This document shows positions 1 through 10,550 of a DNA stretch of 64,000 nt, piece after piece. The stretch spans positions 10,743,375 to 10,807,374 of the forward strand of contig NC_052666.1 in assembly GCF_016802725.1 (NCBI RefSeq), in the 5' to 3' direction. How positions within the stretch are numbered: the stretch's first letter is position 1; every line of letters begins with the position of its first letter. The notes under the pieces are model-generated. The model made no database searches. It was not told the origin of the DNA and saw only the letters and a program-made list of their open reading frames with translations. The position numbers and the translations under genes are program-made. Source of the DNA: Solenopsis invicta (taxonomy: Eukaryota; Arthropoda; Insecta; Hymenoptera; Formicidae).

Positions 1-514
1 CAGGATACCGCGGAAGAAGCCGACGACACAATGTCACCATTGTGACGCCAAAGTGGACTCCGCGCAGCACACGCTGGAGGTCTGTCCAGCGTGAGACAGG
101 CTGCACGGACTCCTAAAGGAAGAAGTTGATAACGACCTCTTCCTGCGGGCCTTCATTCCCCAGATAGTCCGCAGAGAAAGTGCGTAGATCGCGGTCTCCT
201 CCTTCTGCGAGCAGGTAATGCGGCGGAAGGAGGAGGCTGAGAAAGTTAGGGAGAGAAGGGAGACGCGTGTGCCCCCAGGCAACATCAACAACGAAGGCGG
301 CGGAGATGGGGGCCACGACCCACCTTGGCTTCCCCCCCCGACCGCCGCGAAGAAAAAGACCTGCTCCCCACCCTCCAGGCCCGCGTGGCCCGGCTACCAA
401 AAGGCGGCAGGGGGGCACAAACGCCGCTGTCGCCTCCTCCCTCCCCACCATTGCAGAGAAGGAAGGAAGCGACAATTCTGGAAAAGGGAGTCCCTTCTCC
501 CCTATGGCTGTTGA
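1..514 (+). pseudogene. LINE polymerase C-terminus with CCHC zinc finger
   Basis: Reading from base 3 gives the pattern C-H-H-C-D-A-K-V then H-T-L-E-V-C, the CX2C...HX4C finger found near the C-terminus of R1-clade ORF2 proteins. The frame then meets a TGA at 92-94, where family members usually have a tryptophan, and a TAG at 185-187. It continues with a charged Glu/Arg-rich tail (S-S-F-C-E-Q-V-M-R-R-K-E-E-A) and a Pro/Gly/Lys-rich end before the stop at 512-514. The two in-frame stops make it a relic. Upstream domains are outside the window. Confidence 0.7.
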
Positions 515-710
515 CCTTACTTTCGGGACACGCAGCCGTGGGAGGAAAGCCCCCCCGTAGTGAGCTCGGCGAGGCGGACCCTACTTGACGGTCCGGGGAG
601 AGCGGGCCGGCGACATAACGCGGAGCCGCTCCCCCCCCCTGCCTCACCGAGTGGGAAGAGGGAACTAACATTCCCTCACCCTCAGGGTATAACAATGGAC
701 CGCGACGCCG

Positions 711-745
711 CACAGTGGGTCAAAACATAGGAAAAAGCGGACATT
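711..745 (+). repeat. Transib left terminal inverted repeat, RSS-like
   Basis: Begins with CACAGTG, the V(D)J recombination-signal heptamer. After a 12-base gap comes GGAAAAAGC, which shares the A-run core of the RSS nonamer. The matching right end is at 4631-4665. Confidence 0.85.
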
Positions 746-887
746 GCACTCGTTGGGACAAAATACTACAACTAAAGCGAAATGATCATGCATTCATGAT
801 CAAAAATGTGTATCTTAGCAATTTAAATAAATTTTGTATGCAATATTGCAATAAACAATAATTTTTAACAATTTTTATAAACGAGCA

Positions 888-1140
888 GTTACCGCCGGCA
901 TTAGTGTTATCCAATATGCACCACGAGGAGGTTGCATGATCGGTTTTTGCATATCGTGTTTGTGTGTGTGTGTGTGTGTTTGCATACCACAAGGATAAGG
1001 ACCCCGTGGTTCGTCAACTCCACAGTATTTAAAGACTCCAAACCCTCCTTGTGGTGGTGTGTGTGTGTGCGCGCGTGTGTGTGTGCGTGTGTGCGTGTGT
1101 GTGTGTGTGCGTGTGCGCGTGCGTGCGTGCGTGTGTAATA
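888..1140 (+). repeat. Tc1-arm-related repeat with TG microsatellite
   Basis: Bases 888-1060 resemble 20910-21110 in the arm of the Tc1 palindrome: the same order of a TACCGCCG-type start, a CCAAT.TGCACCACG block, a (TG)n run, AAGGACCCCG and ACTCCAAACCCTC. A second (TG)n run follows at about 1063-1135. It is a diverged piece of the same Tc1 family inside the Transib element. The extent is approximate. Confidence 0.6.
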
Positions 1141-1164
1141 GAGAAAGAGAAGATGAGCATGTAT

Positions 1165-3121
1165 TTATAATAACATTTCTAGTGTCTCGGGAAACATATC
1201 TTGTTTTTTCTTTTCATTGTGTCTTGGTCTTAAATTAGAAATTACGGGATCAGATGAGATTAAAAGGTGATGTAAAATGTCTTCATTGGTTTTTATTCTA
1301 TCCATTTTACGTGAATGTGTTCTTCTATATTCTCGAAATTCCTTGTTTCGCGCTTCACTTGCCTCTTCTGATAAGTGCCCAATGGGGATCGAAAAATTGG
1401 AAATTATGGCCTCTCCATGAATTAAGAGTTTATGTACGGTGGCTGTCATGTAATACCACCCATAGGTTTCAACTAATTTTTTCGCGGTTTCGAGAGTATA
1501 TGAACCAAATTTCCTAGTATTTATTTTCTCTCTGCATGAGATTGCCTGTAGTATCACGGAAAATCTTTTTATTAAAGATTCGTCTAATCCTGTGATTTTA
1601 GCACTTGTGTGTATTTCAGAAAAGAATCGCCTGGCTGTATTCCCATCGTTAGTTGACCCTGATCCTTGTTTAACGATATCAATAAGCAATCCTAATTCTT
1701 TTCTAAATTCTTGCTGTATCCTTCTTTTATTCTCTTCTCGTTGCTTTTTTAAGACAGGATCACGTACACTCCATTTTTTAAATGGCAAATTGTACGAAAT
1801 ATGGAGTGAAAATTCCATGCAGCGAATTCTTGCGTGAAGACTTGATATCCCATAATTATACGAATCAATATCAACATTTTTATCCAGTATTTTATTGATG
1901 TTGTTCATCTCGGAAGGTTTTGCCCCACAGATGTAACATGAAGAGCAAGATAATGCTGATTTTGATAAAGCATACTGTACATACTTTACCATCAATCATG
2001 GTGAACATTTCATAATTTATTGTAATATTTTCACACTTTGTAGGTAACAAATTCACAATTTCATTTTGCATTCTTTCATATTCTGTTTTCGTAATTTCCG
2101 CATTGTCATGAACGAATTCAAATTTTATTGGTCGGCAATAACGAGTTGAAGATGGATTTGGATTTGACCATATAATGTCACAGTCACTTATTAATTTAAT
2201 GGGAACAAAACTAGTCATAACTATGGAGTTGTCTGATGCGTTTTTATTTTGAAATTTTTGCTTATAAGTACTTTGACTAGAAGCTCCATCAAAGCCCCAC
2301 TTGCAAATTAATTTTAAATTTTGATCGTTATCCAAATTTTGTTCGCAGACACTAAGTAATCTTGTACTCGTAAGATCTAAAATTGTTTGTACTTCAATTG
2401 AAGCAAGTGTATCAGTTATTGTTATTTTATTTTTTGGCGGATAACATTCCGACTTTGCTTGTTGTATATTATAATATGATCCATATTGATTTGTACCACT
2501 TTCAACGCAGGTTTCTCTTAAATGTATATATTGCAACTTAGACAGGTTTAAAGTAAGAAGTAAAGATAAACATTTCTCTTTCGAATATAAAGGTATTTCT
2601 ATTTTATTTTCACAAAAATCTCTTACTCTCTTAGCCTCATTTGGATTTTTTATAAGATAATCCAATATCTTTGCCATGTCTGTTGACCCATTGCTTAATA
2701 ATTTTTTTTGTGTTGCATAAAGGAGAAATTCCGTTGGATTGGACTCCCACAGATTCTCAGTTCGTCTTCGTTTGTGTCTTTCAGTAATTTCAGAAAAAGA
2801 TTTAGATGGTGCTACATTAGGGCATGCAGATTTATGGAAATTTCCAGAATTTATACTGTTTGGAATTTGAAATTCTTTATTGAGCCACATATTATTATAT
2901 TTTGTAAAATGTTGTAACGTTCTACTTGATTTCTTCCATCGTGTAGAAACGTTAGCACAAAATGATCGTAAATATTTTTTTATTTTTTCGGAATTTCCAG
3001 ATTCTAAAGAATTAATATTTAATCTTTCTACAACAAAATCAAACAATTGTTCTTTATAAGTTATAGTAGAATCTAAATTTTTTAAGAAAAAAAATAAATC
3101 TTTATTTGTTAATGTTGCCAT
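1165..3121 (-). pseudogene. Transib transposase (RAG1-core-like), frameshifted
   Basis: Two overlapping minus-strand frames make up one transposase: 3121 to about 1980, then about 1995 to 1165. The first frame starts M-A-T-L-T-N-K-D and has the Transib block K-W-G-F-D-G-A-S-S with the first catalytic Asp, then I-N-Y-E-M-F-T-M-I-D-G-K-V with the second. The second frame has a C-Y-I-C-G-A-K pair of cysteines and ends with L-S-E-E-A-S-E-A-R-N-K-E-F-R-E-Y-R-R, which aligns with the region of the catalytic Glu in RAG1, then E-D-I-L-H-H-L-L. The frame changes just after I-D-G-K-V, so a small indel near 1980-1990 breaks the gene. All three acidic motifs are otherwise present. Total length, about 640 codons, fits the family. 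Confidence 0.88.
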
Positions 3122-3644
3122 ATTAATCAGAGAAATCTAGCAGTTAATAAATCAAAGTTGCGAAAAAAATTTGCACCTAATATAATAAAATATCTGAAAT
3201 ACATATAAAAGAGTCACACATTAGATCAGAAAAACGCTTTCAAGTTCTGATTTTAGTGCAGAATTTGGCAAGCGAGAGGTTCTATCTCGTGTTGTTTTCC
3301 TTGTCTTGTCGCACACGCGTTACGTACCAGTTGCTCGAGCTCGTGGTGTAACACGCTCGAGCCTCAGAAGCAATGTTGTCAACTCTGGCAATTCCTCCCA
3401 CCACAACATTCCCTCCATTAGTCACTAGTGGCTCTAGCTTGAAGATTGCTGTGGTGGGTTAGGTTATTTTGACTTTGTTCACACACACAAGCACGGTCTT
3501 CATGTATCGTGCTACTGATGTTCTTTTGTTTGTATACATCTTGTATAAAAGGGCTTATAGAAGAAGAAACCGAACAACCGAAAGTTGGCAGCAGTCGGGA
3601 GTAAGAAGAAGACTTGTGATAGAGTTTCAACTCGAAAATCTTAC

Positions 3645-3915
3645 AAGCAAAATGTTCAAAATAAAAACGTACAGAATGATTCTATTGTCAGGAGTAGTTT
3701 CATTCCCATCAAATTAGTGAATGATTTTGACGTACGGCAAATTTAAATGCTCGGTAAACTCGTTACTGTTGATCAATAAATTCAAATTTATACATGAAAA
3801 TGTGGCAATTACGAGAAAAGAATACAAAAGAATGTAAAATAAAATTATGAATTTGTTACCCACAAAATGCAAAAATATAATAATAAATTATGAAATGTTA
3901 TTTACTATGATTAAT
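3645..3915 (+). pseudogene. second Transib transposase relic, opposite strand
   Basis: Plus-strand codons read Q-N-K-N then S-F-I-P-I-K-L-V-N-D and, after a frame change, K-F-K-F-I-H-E-N-V-A-I-T-R-K-E-Y and M-N-L-L-P-T-K-C-K-N-I-I-I-N-Y-E-M. These match the segment around residues 300-390 of the minus-strand transposase next to it, with many substitutions and several stops. It is an older, inverted fragment inside the same 711-4665 element. Confidence 0.75.
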
Positions 3916-4630
3916 GTCTGACTTTACTATGATTAGTGTCAGTACTACGATGAAATTATTTATTTATTTATAATAATATCTCAAAATAATCTTTAATATT
4001 TTTAGTAACATATTAATATTTATAATTCAAAACGTATATGTATATTAATAAACTTTTGACGCTTGTATTATAAACATATTAAGTGATTTAAAGCCGAAAT
4101 ATATGTATATGTTGAGATTTTTTCGGGACCCTTTTTACAAAAAAAGGATGTATTATATCTCTCAGGATTGCAAATTATTGCAGCTGAACCATGTCGTTTC
4201 ATGAAGTATAATGTCTCTTTAATAAAATAAAACAAGTTAGATTTCAAGATATTGTAAGATTTTTTTGTAAAAGTTAACTTATAATTTCATAATTTGAATT
4301 TTTTTTTAGACATTATAAAATTAATTGCCAAATTGTAAATTACGCTATTTCTTTAATCAGATATGAATTAATTTCAAGTCAAAGAATAGTACATTTACTG
4401 TAAAAAAGTTGATATGATAATGTACGAAGGGAAAAGAAATATTCTACCTTGAAAATAGACAATTAAATTCATGGAAATCCAGAACTGTTTAATTCATAAG
4501 AGTTATGGTTATTTTACGCATAAATTATAACAATATTTTTGAAAATGAAGGTTACATACTATTTCTATGACATTTCAAGTAACAAAATATGAAATTACAA
4601 ACTTGATAAAATAAAAATTTTTTTTAAGCT

Positions 4631-4665
4631 CATGTCCGCGTTTTCATACTGTTCGACCCACTGTG
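4631..4665 (-). repeat. Transib right terminal inverted repeat, RSS-like
   Basis: Read inward on the minus strand it starts CACAGTGGGTCGAAC. After the heptamer and a 12-base spacer comes TGAAAACGC, an A-rich nonamer-like block at the same spacing as on the left end. Confidence 0.85.
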
Positions 4666-5068
4666 CGCCGTTAGTACGGCACGAAGAAGCCCGGGGTTAT
4701 GGCAGGGGCCGGATACCCCAGGATTTACCCCTAAACATCAGGAAAAGAGGCGGGAAGGGGGCTGGTGTCCCCTCCTTCCGACTTAGGACAGACTAGGTCC
4801 TAAAGCCCTGCCAGGGGCGCCTACTACTAGGGCGCCCGTGGCGCGCTGAGTCAGCTTTGGCCGACTGGGTTCAGGGGGCTCCGGAAGCATGCTGCACGCG
4901 TTCCCGGAGCCCCCCAGCCAAATGACCAGGGCAGGACACCCGGAGGGATTTTAGTGGGTAAGCCCCCGCCGGCACGTTGTCGGCGGGGGAGAGCCCCATA
5001 TACCACCAGGCCTCACCCGGGGCCTAGGGTATGCGGTAACGCATTTCCCCTACGTAATAAAAAAAAGG

Positions 5069-6365
5069 GCTGTGTTTTAAGTCCGCTCTTATTTAATTTG
5101 TATATGATGAAGATAGAGGATAGGTTAAGAGATAGGGGCGTGGGCGGAGTGAATGTAGGGGGAGAAAGAGTACGGAGTTTAATGTATGCGGGTGACGTAA
5201 TTTTAGTGGCAAATAACAGGGAAGCCCTGAAGGATATGATGGATATGTTTAGAAGGTGTTTAAGAGAGAGAGGAAATTAGAGCGAAGTGCGGAGAAAACA
5301 AAAGTATTAATATTTAATAAAAAAGAAAAAAGATATGGAAATGGGCAAGTAAAGAAATAGAAGAGGTAAACACATTCAAATATCTAGGTTTTACGTTCAA
5401 CAGGGAAGGTAATTACAAAGACCATATTAAGGAACTAAATAGAAAGGGTAGAATAATAGCGAAAAAAGTGTGGGGATTAGGAGAGAGAATAGACAGAAAC
5501 AATTTTAGAAGGAGATGAATGTTGTTCAAATACATAGTAGAGTGTGATGGCATACAGAGTAGAGCTATGGGGCTATACAGAAGAAACAGCATTAGAAAAG
5601 GTGATGCTAGACTATGTAAAATGGCTTTTCAAACTAGAATTTTGTACACCAAGGTATTTGGTAACAAGAGAACTGGGTATAGAAAAACTGTGAATAGAAT
5701 AGGGTATAAGGGCTAAAAAACATGAAGACAAAATTAAAAACGGGGCTGCGGGAAACAATGCTAAGAAACGTTGGGGGAGGGGGGGAATAGGAAACAGAAA
5801 AAAAGGACTTTTACAGCAAAGAAAAGGAATGTTATTTTAATAGAAACTAATGGGGTGTAGAAGCAATAGAAACATGAGAAGGCGCAGAAGAAGAATTAGA
5901 ATTTGAAAACTAGTAATGAAAAAGAAGGATTTACAAAGGCAAGAGGAAGAGAGTAAAATATCATAGTCAAGGTATAATAAGAAATACAAAGAAATAGGGC
6001 GCAGAAACCATAATGCGCGCGAAAACCAATCCTAGTTGAGTATGGAAAGTTTAAATAAGGCAAGGGGTGGAGAAGGAATAAGGGCATTAATAAATCTAAG
6101 GTGTGGAAATATGGAAGTGAATAAGTTCTGGTTAGGGGAAAAGGACAGGAGATGTGTGTTTTGCGAAGAAAGCTGGGATAACTTAAAACACTATGTAGGG
6201 AATTGCCAGGAACTGAATGAGGATTTATCAAAATTATGTAAGAGTAAAGAAAAGATTATGGAAAAACTATGGAAAGACGAATTGGATAAAAAAAAAAATT
6301 TTAGGAAGGGTTTGGAACAAAAGAAAAAAGCGATAAAAAAGCGGAAAGAGGAATACGCAAATTAG
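5069..6365 (+). pseudogene. second LINE, 5'-truncated reverse transcriptase and zinc finger
   Basis: The frame opens with G-C-V-L-S-P-L-L-F-N-L-Y-M, reverse transcriptase motif 4, followed by S-L-M-Y-A-G-D-V-I-L, where the catalytic Y-A-D-D has become Y-A-G-D. Many frameshifts follow (pieces at 5340-5510, 5519-5716). The last piece, 6036-6365, has R-C-V-F-C-E-E-S-W-D-N-L-K-H-Y-V-G-N-C, a CX2C...HX4C finger, and a Lys-rich tail. The clade is not clear to me. It is dead by both truncation and point changes. Confidence 0.75.
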
Positions 6366-6406
6366 TATGTAAGTCGTGTAACTGTGATTGCAACTTATAA
6401 TTGCAA

Positions 6407-6540
6407 CAGGGTTGGGAAGTAACGCGTTACTTGTAACGCCGTTACCGTTTTCATTACTTTTTTATGGTAACAAGCGTTACTTTTTTATGTCTGTAACGGT
6501 AACGTAACGTCGTTACATTTTTACAATAACGGTAATAAAT
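6407..6540 (+). repeat. hAT left terminus
   Basis: Starts CAGGGTTGGGAAGTAACG and is rich in GTAACG/CGTTAC subterminal repeats, a familiar hAT terminus. It directly follows the second LINE's 3' end. I could not find the matching right end: nothing like CCCAACCCTG occurs around 17650-18120. Confidence 0.7.
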
Positions 6541-7494
6541 TTCAGCTGTTATTTTTTGTTTAGCTGGCAATATCTATGTTTCATAAAACGTATGATGCGT
6601 CATTTTATGCTCGTTTTACATTCGATAACCAACATGCGCTTTACAGAATTCGGCCCATAATTAGTAGTTACCAAATTAAACAAATACGTTCATACAGCGC
6701 GCCAGCGGTATCAGTACAGGCACTATTTGCAGCCCGCGCGCAGTGTGAGGGAAATGGTTAGTAGCACTCGCCCCACTCTTCGGCCTAGGTCGAACAGTCG
6801 AATTAGATGTAGCAACGATAGCAACTAGCAACAGTCTGTCTTATCATGTTTTATCATCTTGAAAACTTGTTTGTCTTCTTCTTATGGGCCCTGAATTTCA
6901 GGCTGTGTAAGACCTAAATACCACTGATCTTTGCCGATTCAGACCGTTCGAGGACTTCGAGGTAGGTCGAAGAGTGGAACTGCCAGCCCTCCCTTCCACG
7001 AATTGCACGTGGACTGCAAATAGTACCCGTATTGAGATGCGTTCCGTTTCATGTGTGGTGTGTATAAAGTGCTTCATATATCCTTGTTTAACATTAGTTG
7101 AACAATAACGATAAATGATGCATTGCTTGCATTATGCGTGAAACGGAATACATCCCTGACGTACCTCTGACGCTGTACTGAAAAAACATGTTGACACTTG
7201 TTTGACCTAGCATCCACTAAATACAGATTGAATTCCATAAAGCGTACAACGATCATCAAACGTTAAACATGAATCCTTCGAAGGAAAACGAAAACGTGAA
7301 AAGTGTCGAAAGTAAAGATGAAAAAATGTCATAATCGGCATTCTCTGAAATGTTTACTTTTCGACCTACATTCAGTAATGTAAAAAAACTTGGCATTTTA
7401 CGCACACGCACGCACACGAACACGCACACGCACGCACGCACACGCACAAGCACGCAAACGCAAACGCACACGCATACGTACACACACACGCGCG

Positions 7495-7548
<54 letters not shown>

Positions 7549-7650
7549 CACACACACATAACATAGTTTTACTCTTTAAATATTAATTAATTAACGTTAA
7601 TGAATCTTGCGGCAAAAGCTGTCTAAAAATGACAGTGCATTGAATTAATT
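6541..7650. other. hAT 5' region, no gene recognised
   Basis: Only unconvincing small ORFs. Around 6880-7010 the sequence is more GC-rich and unfamiliar. 7398-7558 is a (CA)n/(CG)n microsatellite whose His-Thr or Val-Cys ORFs are artefacts. The hAT N-terminal BED-finger exon that should lie here is not recognisable. Confidence 0.5.
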
Positions 7651-8517
7651 CTATTACTTTAAAAAGAAAATCAGCTGCTTTAACTTGTCGTAGAATAAAA
7701 TACAGACATACGTATAACATTTTTGGCTAAATCTATGAATTCAGTGTTCTTAGAATATCACATTCAAAATAAAGTTTGCTGTACAACAACCGACAGTGGA
7801 TCAAACTTTGTTAAAGCATTTTTGTAATATTTTTCAATTTTTAATATTCAACTTTTAACTTTTTTTGCAATATATTAATATATTTTAATAAAAAATTATT
7901 TTAACTTATAGAAATCAATAATAATTTTTTCGAGAGAAATGATGAAGAATCTTATACAGAATTTCACGATTTAAATGATTTATTAGTTACAATGGAAGAA
8001 GAAAATTGTAAAAATACAGAAGACATTATTCTTCCTCTACATCACAGATGTGTTAGTCATTTGCTAAATTTAATTGCTGTAAAAGATTCAGAAAGGGCCT
8101 TCGAGATTGATGTAATATATAAAAAAAAATACAGAGCTATATTTGCAAAGCTAACAAAACTTTGGAGTAAACAAAATCAATTTACTCTAATAGCATATAA
8201 AATTAAAAACACATGTGGTATTTACTTAAAAACCCCTGTTATAACAAGGTCAGAAAATTCTCTGTTACTCCTAAGTTTTTCTTTAAATATATAAGCTATG
8301 TTTATCTTATAATAATTCAACAATTTTTTATTTTAATAGCTGGAATTCTACGTTTGATTGCACGGTTCAATTTTTAAACCTCATAAAAAATAAATCAGAT
8401 GAAATAAACCACTGCTTCGATTTTTGCAATTTGCAGAGATTAAATGATAATGATATAAAATTTTTGGAAGAATATTGTCAGGCAAGAAAAATTATATTTA
8501 AACAATAATAATAAATA

Positions 8518-9517
8518 TGTGACGATGCACCCCGTATGAAACATCGCCACAGCGAACATCAGCCGAAAAAAGCCGGGCCATAACTTGGGTGCCTTGGGCA
8601 CCTATTTTTAAGAATCCAAAGACTGCGATACCGCCTGGCGACAAACATCGCCAGAAGAGACGCGCTGAGTCGGCGCGCACGCGCTCTCGAAGGACACGCG
8701 GTCCTCCCTACCCCGACAACTCCGCCGTCAAGCGCCGAGAAAGATAACGGAGGCGAGCGGAGTCGCTCGGTATAAATAGGGCCACCGCGACGAGAGACGA
8801 CACTCTGCCACCGACCAGCTTCCCGATAACGGTCCGCTGCGTTAGCGATATCCTGCTCCCAATGTCGGAAACCCGGTCGAAGAGTGCTTGGCCGCAGCGA
8901 GAGGGTACTCCGCCTCCGACGCAAATCCATTCCACATATACCAGTCTCCGTGAACCAAGCATCAAGAGTCTTGGTCCACGAGCAGGTCCCCGGCGACCCG
9001 GAGGCTGCCCTCCTCACCTCGCGACACCCACCAAAACCGCGACCATCGTGTTCGGGGTCCCGGGTTAAGGTACTTGACAGGGTGTCGCGCGTCCGACCTG
9101 CCTGCGACGATCCCGTTGCAAATCCGCCATACCGCGCGGGAATCCGACCCGCCCGCGATAATCGCGTCGCAACGGCTAGCCCGCGAACCGTACCGTAGGC
9201 CACGCCTACCGCGTCGCCGAACGCGGCACACAGGCCGAGGAGCCGCACCCACACGGGGTCGCGCTGATACGCTTCCGTGTAGTCCAGCGCCGGGACGCAC
9301 CTATACTTAAGTATCTGTATATATGTGTAAATAGCTTACCGTGTACATATCATCTAGCAAATATATATATATATATATATACATTCAAACTCATATCTTG
9401 CGTCAAGTAAATCGAACCGCCCCGTCGACCTTCCTTTCTCCCGCGTCGAACCATTTTCGCGGTCTCGCACCGAGAGTCCGACGAGCTGATCCGCGCGCGG
9501 AAAGTCGGTAAATTACA
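8518..9517 (+). repeat. Gypsy 5' LTR
   Basis: 1000 bp, TG...CA ends. A TATAAATA box lies at 8771-8778, so U3 is about the first 280 bases. A (TA)n run lies near 9359-9381. Confidence 0.95.
8771..8778 (+). promoter_or_regulatory. TATA box in Gypsy 5' LTR
   Basis: TATAAATA followed by GGGCC; the same box is in the 3' LTR at 14580-14587. Transcription would be expected to start about 25-30 bases downstream. Confidence 0.65.
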
Positions 9518-9535
9518 TAGCGCCCGAACAGGGAC
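9518..9535 (+). other. primer-binding site, Lys-tRNA type
   Basis: Immediately after the 5' LTR. TAGCGCCCGAACAGGGAC differs at one base from the site complementary to tRNA-Lys (UUU type) used by many retroelements. Confidence 0.85.
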
Positions 9536-9571
9536 AAGACCGGAAGAAAGGAAGGACCGCCGGCCTAAAAA

Positions 9572-10550
9572 GCTGGATCTACGAGTTACATAAGGACGTT
9601 CTCCTCGAGGAAATGGAGACGCTCGGGCTAGATACAGAGGGAAACCTCGATACTTTACGGCAACGCATGAGCCAATATGTCGAAGAAAATCCGGACCTGT
9701 TCCGCGCAGCTGCGCGCCCCCCTCCGACCGAACCAGCAACAACCCGACGACGCTAACGTCAACCTCCGCTGCACAGCCCGCACCGACGCTGACGCTCCTC
9801 CGACCGCCGCGACTCAACCTGCACCGCGCAACTCCCACCGACACCAGCGGACCCCCGGACGGGTCCACCCCCGCTAAAATCATGAATCAAATGCGGAAAT
9901 AGGGGATACATTTTGAAGGGAAAGACCCGTGGGGTTTCCTGGAGCGGGTCGAGGAACTGCGCGCTGGCTACGATTTTTCGGATCATCAGGTCTTGCTGGG
10001 GCTACCAGAATTATTGAAAGGGGATGCCCTCCTGTGGTACCGAAATTCGCGGGACGCATGGGACGAGTGGCGCGACTTTGTCAGCGACTTCAAGGCGACG
10101 TACCTGCCACCGCGCTACCGGAGTTATCTACTACGCGAGATACGCGACCGCGTTCAAAAACCAGGCGAACCGTACCTCAAATACGCGACGACGGTTCTCT
10201 CCTTAATGCGAAGGACAGAAAATTTCTCCACCGAGGAGAAAGTCGATCAGCTGTACGATAACATGCGCCCCGAATTCCAACTGCACGTACGACGAGCCGA
10301 CATCCGCACCACCGCCGAGCTGCTCCAACGCGTCTACGAGATCGAACGAGTCCAAGAACGCTGCCGAGCGCTCCCCTCCAGTCAAGCGCAGGAACGCGAA
10401 CCCCCACCGTCGCCGCGACGTACGATCGGAGCGAGTGTTGCTGGCGATGTAAACAGCGGGGGCACACACGTTTCGAATGCCGCCGATTGCCGCGCAAATT
10501 TTGCGCGCAATGCGGCAAAGACGGCGTGCTGACTCGCGACTGCCATCCGC
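9572..10550 (+). pseudogene. Gypsy gag with zinc knuckles
   Basis: The frame from about 9572 reads W-I-Y-E-L-H-K-D-V-L-L-E-E-M, a usual insect gag N-terminus, without an obvious early ATG. The capsid block G-L-P-E-L-L-K-G-D-A-L-L-W-Y-R-N follows near 10010. There is a TAG at 9900-9902 where Trp is expected, and a frame change before the nucleocapsid. In another frame at 10441-10535 there are two knuckles: C-W-R-C-K-Q-R-G-H-T-R-F-E-C is canonical CX2CX4HX4C, while the second, C-A-Q-C-G-K-D-G-V-L-T-R-D-C, has Val where the zinc-binding His should be. The longest clean piece is 9993-10532. Confidence 0.85.

Larger units (their letters stand above)
711..4665 (-). mobile_element. Transib DNA transposon
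   Basis: Both ends begin with CACAGTGGGTC when read inward (711-721 and the complement of 4655-4665), and the inverted repeats stay similar for about 36 bp. The 5 bases outside each end are CGCCG (706-710 and 4666-4670), the GC-rich 5-bp target duplication typical of Transib. The minus-strand ORFs inside encode a RAG1-core-like transposase. Joining the flanks restores a continuous LINE 3' UTR, which confirms the insertion. The interior also holds a Tc1-related repeat near 888-1140 and a second, opposite Transib relic near 3645-3915, so the copy is itself composite. It cannot be autonomous because its transposase is frameshifted. Confidence 0.9.
1..5068 (+). mobile_element. R1-like LINE, 3' part, split by Transib
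   Basis: The 3' end of a non-LTR retrotransposon whose 5' part lies outside the window. Positions 1-514 hold the end of its polymerase ORF and 515-710 plus 4671-5068 its GC-rich 3' UTR, ending in an A-run. A Transib element at 711-4665 splits the UTR. The UTR is clearly related to the independent copy at 58023-58569: both share the stretches around the GGGGGCTCCGG hairpin and the GGTAACGCATTTC end. The A-run joins directly to a different LINE's reverse transcriptase reading frame at 5069, so this element seems to have inserted into that one. The R1 assignment rests on the C-terminal zinc finger and is moderately sure. Confidence 0.75.

Noticed and set aside
113..713. Several overlapping ORFs of 85-140 codons at the window start
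   Set aside because: Shadow frames of the GC-rich LINE tail; only the frame with the zinc finger is meaningful.
7372..7586. His-Thr, Val-Cys or Arg-rich ORFs over CA/TG microsatellites (also near 1000, 21000, 23000, 47900)
   Set aside because: They are translations of dinucleotide repeats.
8559..9310. Long antisense ORFs in the Gypsy LTRs (also 9350-9883 and 14386-15212)
   Set aside because: GC-rich sequence opens frames by chance; they overlap U3/R/U5 and show no domain.
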